From positions 9,005,089 to 9,069,088 of the forward strand of contig NC_134431.1 of NCBI RefSeq assembly GCF_030867145.1: a stretch of 64,000 nucleotides of DNA. The letters are read 5' to 3'. This document shows, in pieces, positions 55,101 to 64,000 of this stretch. The first letter of the stretch is position 1. The number at the start of each line of letters is the position of its first letter. Made by a program: the position numbers and the translations under genes. Source of the DNA: Opisthocomus hoazin (lineage: Eukaryota; Chordata; Aves; Opisthocomiformes; Opisthocomidae). Under the pieces are notes generated by a model that saw only the letters and a list, made by a program, of their open reading frames with translations, was not told the origin of the DNA and made no database searches.

Positions 55101-55720
55101 TTCTGAGAAGTGAGGATGTCATTAACATGTTGCTTTAATTGTGTTTTAAATATTATATTAAACAATTTTTGTACATTTCCTAGGAAGAGTCTTCTTTCAC
55201 GAGGTGTACCAAGTCTCACATCAGCTTATTGTGGCTCAGATGTGTACATGAAATCAAATTAGCACATTCCAAACTTCATTTCCACTGAAACACAATCAAT
55301 TGTAACTTATTTTCGAATCACGCTGCTTTCTCTAATTGTTAGCTCCAGCCTCTGCTGAATAGCTGGTTAAGCAAATTATTCCATCTCACATATGAAAATT
55401 GTGCTATTTATGCTGGCAGCTTTCATGGTTACTGATGAGGTTTCTTGAGCTAATGAAATAATGAAAACACAAAACAGATTTACCTTTCTTAATAAGGAAA
55501 AAGATAATGAACTAAAATTAAAATTGGAACTCTCATTATACACAGAGTTACTGTAATATCGTTTATGTTTTAAATTAATGCCTGTACTTTTTTATTTTAT
55601 TTTTTACATGCCAGTAACAAAGCATCGTAAGGATGCTTTTACTTTATTGCATTTTTTGTAATAGAATTATGGGACATACAGTTTTGGTGACATTTCTCTT
55701 CCGTGTGATTCGGCACACAT
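55100..55720. promoter_or_regulatory. AT-rich candidate conserved block
   Basis: This is an ORF-free, AT-rich segment with many homeodomain-type cores directly left of a CR1 insertion. It is inferred from composition only. Confidence 0.2.
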
Positions 55721-55739
55721 AAAAGTGCAACACTTCAGT

Positions 55740-56122
55740 TGGACTGGGGCTGTTTAGTCTGGAGAAGAGGAGGGTGAGGGGCGACCTTATCGCTCTCTAC
55801 AACTACCTGACAGGAGGGTGCAGTGAGGTGGGTGTTGTCTCTTCTCCCAACTAACTAGCAATAGGACAAGAGGAAGTGGCCTCAAGTTGTGTCAGGGGAG
55901 GTTTAGATTGGATATTAGGAAAAATGTCTTTATTGAAAGAGTGGTCAGGCATTGGAACAGGCTGCCCAGGGTAGTGGTGGAGTCACCATCCCTGAAGGTG
56001 TTCAAAAAATGTGTAGACATGGCACTTCAGGACATGGTTTAGCAGGCATAGTGGTGTTGGGTTGACGGTTGAACTTGATGATCTTAGAGGTCTTTTCCAA
56101 CCTTAATGATTCTATGATTCTG
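55740..56122 (+). mobile_element. CR1 LINE, 5'-truncated 3' end
   Basis: The sequence encodes the conserved end of the CR1 second ORF (GLFSLEKRR-type segment, then [18 protein letters not shown]) and runs into the CR1 3' UTR with TTGAACTTGATGATCTTAG and the octamer-like terminus GATTCTATGATTCT. It is truncated at the 5' side near 55740. Its good preservation against the family pattern suggests it is one of the younger insertions here. Confidence 0.93.
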
Positions 56123-58700
56123 ACTCTGTGCTGGGCTTCAAGGATATCCATCATTGAAGGGGAAAGGGGAGGATGGATGAAGGTAGCTTTGGGTCACCTT
56201 TGCATCCTTCTATCCATGACTTGATGCTTGATCCTTCCTGGTGCAAACCTGCTGGATTTGCGTTGCTGGAGCCATGCAAAGCACCCTGGCTCCTCGCTTG
56301 CCCACTGCCCTGCTCTGCTTCCCAGCTTTTGCTGGTGATACAGCTCACGAGGAAGCTTTGCCAAGCAGAAAATACAGCTACACTGTGTTTAAAAAGGCCA
56401 TCCTCTCACCCCAGGGCCAAAAAGGGGAGGAAACCTCAATGTGCCTGTGTCATCTGTCTGGCAAAGCCTTCTTGCTTCCTCTAGTTTGCATATACTGAGT
56501 CTGAAATGGAGTTGCAGCTGCGCAAGATTAACAGCAGAGAACCCCATGGCATTGCTTCAGAGCTGGGAGCCTACAAGTATGCAGTCCCACTGTTTTTTAA
56601 ATATGTATTTCCAGAGCTGAGAGACATCATTTTGCAGCGTAGAGAGGTCTTGACTGGAAATACAAAATCTGAGAAATCCAGTATGGGGCATCAGTATTTC
56701 TGTCAAATAACCTGGACAACAGGTCCGGGAGATGCTGCACAGGTCTATGCCATGCATGTTCAGGTTTTGCAGGGTTACTAGCTGGATCCTGAAGTTGTTC
56801 CTCAAACTGCTCTCAAAGTCAGTGAAGTTTTCTGAAGCAAGGACAGTGAAGAAGAATAATAGTCAAGCCCAGTGCGAGTGCTCCTAGGATTCCCAGCGCT
56901 GGCACATCATGCAGTACCTCTGATCTGCTGTATTATGAAATTGCTGTAAAAGCCCTTCAGGGTCCCCTTCTCTCACTGAGCTCCCAGCTCACTCATCCCT
57001 TCCCCATGCCACAGCACCCACAGTTTTCTCCTCAGTGTAAAACGATTATACATTTCTGTCAATAAATACCATGCCATAAATTAGCGGGCTTGCTGGCTCT
57101 CTGCCTGCCACTGGGGGAGGAAATGGCCCCATAAATATTTGTGCAAGACATCAATAAATTTGAAGTGTTGACTCGAGTACTCAGCTTCCCTATCTGAGAC
57201 CTGGAGCAGAGCTTCCGGAGTTCACGTGTTTCTGCCGCGAGAGGCCAGTGCGGAGGCTAGCGATATCCCCAAGATGCTGAAACTGGAGATGGAGAGAGAA
57301 AACCCTTATAAACCCCTTTGCAAGGTCCCTTCATGTTACTGATCCAGGTGGAAAAGGTTCTTGCAATTCAGACAGGAACAGTTTTAGGAAGGAAAGCATT
57401 CCTCTGGCCCATTGCTGCTCTTCTTTTTACTGACTCTTTTGATTTCTCAGTTTGTACTGGTCCTTACTACAAAAACACCATTGCTGTAGTGCTTCATGTG
57501 GCTGGACAGCTGGACAACCCCGTCCTGCAAAGCTGCTTTACGGGAAGCTCAGTCAATGTGATCCTGCCCCGTGCCACAGGGACTTCAGCATCAGAAGCCC
57601 CCCATGTGCTTCTGTGATTAGTGCAATTTAACCTGGGTTAAAAATATTATTTTGAACTGGCTCTACTTTCATAATGTTTGAATGGCACTGCTTCAAACTG
57701 GAGGCTGTTTTGCTAGCATTGCTGTATTATTCCCTGTCTAGGCAAATTTAGAAGATTTTTGACTTCAGTACTGACTTCTCCAGGTTTGCAATCCTTCTTC
57801 TGGGAGGAATAACTCCATTCTGTAACGCTAGCACACTTCCATTAGTGCTGGATCACACACATTAACACTGAATGCTCTTCTCCAGCTGAACAGTTTTCAT
57901 TTAGAGCAGAAAATGTGATCCAGTCAATACATACGTTTTATTTTTCTTGCTGCTTTGTGTCGATGCATGTACGTACACATATGGACCAATCTGGGGAGCA
58001 TGCCCTGGGGAACAGCTCCACTCCATCCTCAGGAGATGGTCCAAGTGGTTTACTGAGTCTTTCACTTCTTGTAAATCAAATATTTGGGAGTCTCATCTAG
58101 AAGTGCTCTCTTGCTACTAATGTAAAATCTAAGGGAAAAAAATGAGCATGAGGATGTAAGGAGAGGAGACGAGGGTCAGGAGGTTCCCCCAGCTCTGCGT
58201 GGGACTCCTCTCTTCTACCCCAGGAGATAAGCACGAGCCAACAGCACCATTCAAATGAAGCAACATTTTTTGCAGAGACAAAAGGGATTTCTTTGTTTCT
58301 ATACAGGCAACCAACTCTCCTAGATTCTCAGTCTATAAGGCCTCTGATTGTGACAACTAATTAGAAATAATTGTGAGTAAAGCACATGTGCAAAACTTGG
58401 ACTACAGGGTGGAGCAGATGTACTAGGAAGGTACTCTCTCTGCCTCATTTTCTCCGGTGTTCCCAGCTCACCGTCTAGACTCAGCTCTCCCGGGAAGAAA
58501 GAAGGTGAGAAGGCTCAAAGAAAAAAAAGAAATAATGAAACTCCAGCTAGCAATTGTCAGATTTGTGATAATGCTAAATTCCATAATTATTATCCAGGCT
58601 ACTCAGGAAACCATTTTACAAGGCTTAGTAGACATCTGGGATTGAAGTAAAAGATGTATTTATTAGGCCACTCAAGTTTCCAGGTTTGCTAAAACAATTG
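56123..58700. other. Non-coding DNA
   Basis: Open frames of 60-103 codons occur, none with recognisable similarity. No repeat or RNA gene is seen. Confidence 0.45.
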
Positions 58701-58825
58701 CTTTATCTCTTTATTTTGTATGTATGAAGACGTGGTTACTGAAACACAGACCGGGAGACACTCCCTGTGAGTACCGCATCGCACTGGGAACCACAGGTTA
58801 GCAGTGGCACAGCACAGACTGCACT

Positions 58826-59074
58826 TCAACACACCATTTGCTGGCATCCAGGGTAGTCCATGCACCAGCCCTCTCCCTTCAGTGCCATGCTGCTGGTCCA
58901 GCAGCTCACATTGGCGCTGCTCCCGGCAGCACACAGCCGCTTCTCCTGCCAACAGAAAATTCCTGTGTAACAGGGGCCCCGGGTACTCGCTGGCTCTGTG
59001 GTCAGATTGTTCACGGTTCGGCATTTTCCGCAGTCCGGCCTAGCATCCCCAGCTTCTGCACTGGAATTTGCCAT
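58826..59074 (-). other. Eight-cysteine 82-codon open frame, unverified
   Basis: An ATG-initiated frame of 82 codons contains eight cysteines (15, 18, 35, 41, 48, 58, 71, 82) and two N-glycosylation sequons (NLT at 23-25, NVS at 55-57), the look of a secreted disulfide-rich domain. It has no signal peptide of its own. Acceptor-like AGs lie just upstream (GGCTGCAG and CCAGTGCAG), so it could be a terminal exon. Other frames on both strands are also open here, so chance remains likely. I do not recognise the family. Confidence 0.2.
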
Positions 59075-59330
59075 TTCACTGCAGCCAGGAGCTCAACATC
59101 ATGTTCCCTCTTCCCTGGTGGGACCTGGCTGCAGAATATTCTTTCCGTGCTGTTTTCAACAGAAGAAAGAGCACTTTTTTCCCACCCTGCTGCCCATAAA
59201 AGAGGAAACCAGGAAGCAGGACAAGAATTCTTCTAAGTTTTGGGGGGGTCTTTTTGTTATTTTGCGACAGGGAACAAGGGCTGGCAGGCAGCAATTGGGT
59301 TTATTCCGCAAGTTATGTTTCATGAAATGA

Positions 59331-62300
59331 ATGTTTTAGAGAAAAGACAAAGCACTGCTAGGGAACTGAGGCCCCTGAAGAGGCTGTAGAACTGCTGCTT
59401 GTGTAGATGTGTGTATCAATTGTGTGGATGTGCGTATCAGTTGTGTCAATCAGTTGGGTTCACAGCTAAGGTTTCACCATCAGTAACCTTGTTCTCAGCA
59501 TTTACCTGCCTTCATCGGCAAGAGATTCAAGCTCAACCCCACCAGGCAGTCCTCCTGGCTATTAGAACATGAATCATTATGATCCTTGCCCAGGTAAATG
59601 TTACAACAAATTGGAGAGCTACATTGAAATTACAACTATAATAAAATCAAACTAATACAACTACGGAAAAGTGGCTGCAGGGAACAGACACAAGTGAGAA
59701 TTCCCCAAAAGCATTTGCCTTTAAGTCTGTAAACAGCCACTGAGCATCATCAAACTATTCAGAGAAGATGGCATTTGTTTTGTTTACTATCACATCTGCT
59801 TGTCCTAGGTACCACCTACTGCCTTCGTTACGCTGGTTTTCTTTCTCTTGATAAACATTTTTAATTTGTTGTCTTCAGAAAAGCAATGTTGGAGAACAAC
59901 AAAATGAACATATAGAGGGAGAAATGCTAAGAGGCTTAATGCTGTCAGCATTATACACAGAAGCTGTTTTTCACAGCGAAAAATTTATGCCAGTCTTCCT
60001 TGGCCATCAGAGATCACTCAATTGAAAGCGAATTTTTTCAGGCAAGCTGATGGGAAAGACTCTTGCTATCAGCTGCTTAGAGGAGATACTGGCACCGCAC
60101 CTGCAGCAACTTTCTGAAGTTCACAACTTGGAACCCAGCACCAGACCACAGAAAAAAACAGAAAAGGGAAAGAACAGCCAGATATTATGTCTAACCATCT
60201 TGACTCACTAGGGCTCCTATTCTCAATTTGCTGTGACCTTTAGAGTGGTAGAGCTGATACTGAGAAAACAATACAGCTCCATCCTCTTTGGGAAGGCTCC
60301 GCTCCTGCCCTCCGCCTGCCTCCGAGCGGTCTGCTCAGCGCTGCCAGCCACACGCACTGCACGGCCCGGCTGGAGGAGCGGGGATGACGCACCAAGTCAT
60401 TTTGATTTGTGGCGTCTCCCTGAGTAGGATGTGCGGAATAGAGACAGCTAGTAATGGATGAACTCCAGCAACTGTGAAGCTGCCATGAGCAGTAGCTCTC
60501 ACACTGTGCAGAGCGCCCTCGAATGAACTTCCCTGTGGCCCAAAGTCCCTGGGGACACACAGAGAAACTGCAGCTCATCTTTTAGTAAGAACTTCTGTGC
60601 CTTTTACTATTTGATCATCTTGTTTTGCTTTTTTAAAATTTTGATTTCAGCCTCCTGATGTTCCTCTTACAAGCCACCATTTTCTCATGGCTGCTCCTGC
60701 ACCCATGCTGTCCAAGTTCATGGTGGTACCTTGGCAAAGCAGGGAGGCCTTTCACCTTCAGGGTCTACCTGGGAAACCTACTCCCAAATAAAAGCTTCAA
60801 AATGCCCTGGGAGCTGTGGTGTTTTTCATGTGTTCCTATCACAAAGCTAATTCCTTCACACCTTTTTCTCCCGGGATTTCTGCAGGGTTACCAAACCATG
60901 CTGAACCTCAGCACGACAACCCAGGTGATCATCCAGGCGCCTTTCTGCCACGAGGGCAGTTTGGCTTCTCTCTTCATTCTTCATGTTACCTCCAAGTTCA
61001 GATGCCTGAAGTCTGCAGCTGACATGCATGTTATTTCATCCAAAATAAATGCAGGCACATTAGTGTTTTATGATATCTTTTTCCTTAAATATATCAATAG
61101 AAGTTGATTGCTGGGGGTCTCTTCCAGGAATGAAAATAAGAGGCAAAAATAACCAAAAAGCAAAAACCATTCTGGGGTAGCATTTTTATGAGGCACCTCT
61201 GTGGTTCTGGAGACTATCTCCCATTTTCAAAAGTAATATTTTCCACCATGGATTCAGATCAGTTTTGAAGAAGAATCCCGTCTCGCTTACCTGCTTTTGC
61301 AATTGTTCCCTTCAATTTTCAAAGGTCAGCTGGCTCTGCATCCTGCAACGTACCGCTGTCCACAGACAGCCAGAGCCGGCTGAGAAACTGCTGGTGAACA
61401 TGCACTGGGGCTTTACAAGCAGCATTTGCTGGTGGGGTCATGCTGTGAGCAAAGATGTATTTTATCTTACAGCAAATAGGTTCTCCATTCGGCAAAGTCC
61501 ACACCATGTGGTAGCACAGGTACATGAGGAAAACTGTGGGATGGTTTGAAGTAAGTTATAAAATCTGAGCCTTTCAAGAAAAAAAACAATAAAATGAATG
61601 ATACAATGAGCACAATAACCTTCCTGGGGTTTAGTCTGTTATTATTAACATAGAAGACATGACAAAGGAAACCCCACACATATTTTTTAAAGTCTAACTG
61701 AGAGTGAACTGGGTCTCCCCAAGTCAGCTCCCCAGTTCACCAGAGGCTCAGTTAAAGCCTCTAGTAGTCTGAACAGCAGATTTCCAAGCCACTCTGTTGA
61801 AAGCAAAGAATTTTCTCATATGTGTGAACATACCTGATGATTGGCATAATCCCAACAAACACACATTAGGTCAGTTAAATTATTCCAGTGCATTGACATT
61901 AATTCCACATCTCAGGCCCAAGATCATGTTCTCATTTGTCTGAATAACAGAGTATTTAAATATTTAGTTCAAATATAAAGACTTGTGACTTATATACAGG
62001 GGGTGGGGGGTAGGAATTCAGAGGACAAAAGTTTTCCTTGTAGTGTGCACTGTGCTGATTTCCAAACCTTGGCAGCCATGAGCACAACGCAGCAACGGCA
62101 AAAGTTTGGCCAAGACAAATCTATAAAATTTGCACTGTACGTACACCTTCTTCATGCATCAAGGTCTAATAAGCCCAGATACTTTCTGCCTCTCTGAACA
62201 GTCAAGCTACAGTGGTGTCCCCACGGATTCTAGCGGGGCCAGGAGCATGGAGACTTTATTATGTAACAACCCACATTATTCAGTGAAAATCTGGAATACG

Positions 62301-63060
62301 CTTTATTAGTTGGGCCATTGTTTGGTCAGGAAATACCTCCAGACAAATGTGATGACACAGGCATTTTTAATTTGCCACTTCAAGTTCATAGCAAATTTGG
62401 TGATTTTACTTGTAATTCCCTCCATTAAAAATGACAGGCTGCAAGGTTAGCAGTTTCCCTCAGAAGCTCTCGATGACATTACAGACACACATAGAAAGCA
62501 CGAGCACATCAGAACGAATTAAGATCACCTCCCTTGCCCATAATCTGAAACACTCTATGTGGTCTCTCTTAGCATCAGTCCCAAATGCCAACACACTGGA
62601 ACAGCATGTGCAAGTGGTTGGAGGTAGGGGAAGAGAGAGGTCAAATTCTATGTGCTCCGTATGATCAAATTTGTGGTATAAAACCAACAATTACCAGCGA
62701 AGTGGTGAGTGAAAAACAAACGTCCTATCCATTACCCAATTCCAAATGCCAATGCGATGCCCCCAGGACCCTCAGTCCTCAGTTATTTTTTTGACATACT
62801 TGGTAACGTGTCAAGCCTTAATACCTGCTCTCAAATGAAGTTGTTGGGATTTTCCATTTGTGAGCTCAAAGCAATTTTCATTTCAGAAAAGACTTAGAGA
62901 AAGGCCAGCTAGGCTGCTGCTGAAGTAGAATCTGAGGATGTATTCCTCCGTGAATTACACTTCTGCTTAGGATAAAAAGGAAAAAAATGTAGCAGAAGTG
63001 ATGTTGAGTGCAAAATATTTAATCTTGACTGAATATCACTGCTCAATGCAGACCCAAAGG
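59331..63060. other. Non-coding DNA
   Basis: Frames up to 149 codons (60658-61107) are unrecognised and hydrophobic or mixed in character. Apart from a short repeat at 59.4 kb nothing can be supported. Confidence 0.45.
59400..59454. repeat. 21-bp tandem repeat, about 2.6 copies
   Basis: Units TGTGTAGATGTGTGTATCAAT and its variant at 59421-59441 follow each other at 21-bp spacing, then a partial third copy. It is a small imperfect tandem repeat. Confidence 0.75.
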
Positions 63061-63070
63061 AAACACTGAT

Positions 63071-63101
63071 AAAGAAAAAAAAAAAAAGAGGAAAAAAAAA
63101 G
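63071..63101. repeat. A-rich simple sequence
   Basis: A nearly pure A tract interrupted by GAG and G residues (about 30 bases). A second A11 run lies near 63195. These are simple low-complexity sequences. Confidence 0.8.
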
Positions 63102-63319
63102 AAATCCTAGCTTTCTGTACAGTGAGGATTAGTAACTGAATTGCAGCCAGTGTAGAAACATCCACTTTTGCTGGACTTCAGTCTAGATAATATAAAAAAA
63201 AAAAATTACAGATTATGTAGGGCTGGGTAATAAAAGAGGTAGCCGTGGTGAGTCTGCAACTGCACGTTTTTTGGCTGGAGGTTTAATGAACGAGGCTGAA
63301 GTTCTGCCAAACAACGCTG

Positions 63320-63500
63320 AATGAGTCTGATGCGGCTCCTGGGGTTTGCTTAAAGAGGGGAAGCGTCAGCGGAGGTCTGCGGGCCGGCCGCGGCAAGTGG
63401 GTGGGAGTTTTACAGAGGGGTTGCTGCTCGAACCATTAGCAGCGTGGGACACCTCACCTGCGCACCGACGTCTTCTCGGGAAGCACCAGGCTTAGGGCTG
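63320..63500. promoter_or_regulatory. Small GC-rich block, possible promoter or enhancer
   Basis: A local rise in GC and CpG (GCGGGCCGGCCGCGG near 63378-63392, then CGCACCGACG) stands out from AT-rich flanks. It could be the edge of a promoter for the next gene to the right (EYA2 by human synteny) or an isolated element. No exon was recognised next to it. Confidence 0.3.
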
Positions 63501-64000
63501 TTTGTGTAGGCTGGCGGACACTGTGTGATCCCTCCTCAGTTGCACATAGCTATTTTATGGCCAGGCCGTGAGGTACAGCTAGGATTTTGAGGAATACCAG
63601 GTGTGTGTTGGAGAAACCAATTTCCACATCAGGAAAGCCTCCTGCACTCAGGCCCCTCAGCCTGGCCAGTTGGGTGGGCCTCTGCCTGCCACCAGCATCC
63701 CCAGGAGAGCATGAGTGCTTCCCGACCAGCCAACGGAGCCAAATGCCACCAACACACTTTGGTGTGATGGTGCAGGGAGCAAGGAGGAGGAAGAGTGCAG
63801 AGCTTCACATAGAATTTGTCTCCCAGAGCCAGGAGCTGCAGACTTCTATCTCTTCCCACCTCCTAACTGGGCTCAGAGCCCAAGTATAACCTTTTTTCCC
63901 CAAACTGCTCTGAAATTAGGCATCTAAAACTGTCAGTGAAACTCAGGCTCCAACGCATGAGGAATAATAAGGCTGCTCTCTACACACACACTCTTGAGAA
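63501..64000. other. Right-edge DNA, no feature seen
   Basis: Short open frames only, none recognised. If the GC-rich block on its left is a promoter, transcribed sequence could begin here, but no splice-flanked exon is evident. Confidence 0.35.

Noticed and set aside
18650-64000. EYA2 exons, expected to the right by synteny
   Set aside because: No exon resembling the EYA N-terminal region or the catalytic DLDET motif was seen; the gene probably starts beyond the window.

Overview
The window looks like bird genomic DNA. It carries vertebrate genes with GT-AG introns and compact CpG-island promoters. It also has a 3'-terminal fragment of a CR1-type LINE ending in the typical GATTCTATGATTCT tail at about 55.7-56.1 kb, and one older, broken LINE. 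Nothing prokaryotic is present: no operons, CRISPR arrays or integrons. The species cannot be fixed from the sequence alone.

Layout. From 1 to about 5 kb is non-coding DNA with a strong CpG island (about 3.47-4.15 kb) whose gene I could not identify. From 5.12 to 6.61 kb, minus strand, lies a complete two-exon TP53RK (PRPK/Bud32), the kinase-like subunit of the KEOPS complex for tRNA t6A synthesis. Its N-terminal exon carries an in-frame 8 x 30 bp minisatellite. From 12.40 to 18.03 kb, plus strand, lies SLC2A10 (GLUT10) in five coding exons. Its CpG-island first exon contributes only ATGG to the reading frame. Exons 1-4 are well supported. The fifth is a prediction whose C-terminal tail does not resemble the mammalian one.

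From about 18.65 kb to the right edge, some 45 kb, I find no recognisable coding exon. This stretch holds an orphan CpG island with a G-quadruplex motif (19.69-20.37 kb), the decayed LINE with reverse-transcriptase signatures (about 21.06-22.76 kb), two CR1 3' ends, microsatellites, several AT-rich blocks that could be conserved enhancers (one with an exact PBX/PREP decamer), and a small GC-rich block near 63.3-63.5 kb.

The gene order TP53RK (minus) then SLC2A10 (plus) matches human 20q13.12, where SLC13A3 flanks TP53RK and EYA2 follows SLC2A10. By that synteny the left part should approach SLC13A3 and the long right part should be the SLC2A10-EYA2 interval. I did not find exons of either flanking gene. 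The two genes share no pathway, being one tRNA-modification factor and one facilitative sugar/dehydroascorbate transporter; their adjacency is ancestral synteny. I see no convincing new biological system. The most distinctive items are the coding minisatellite in TP53RK, the divergent predicted GLUT10 tail, the orphan CpG island, and a small eight-cysteine reading frame at about 59 kb.
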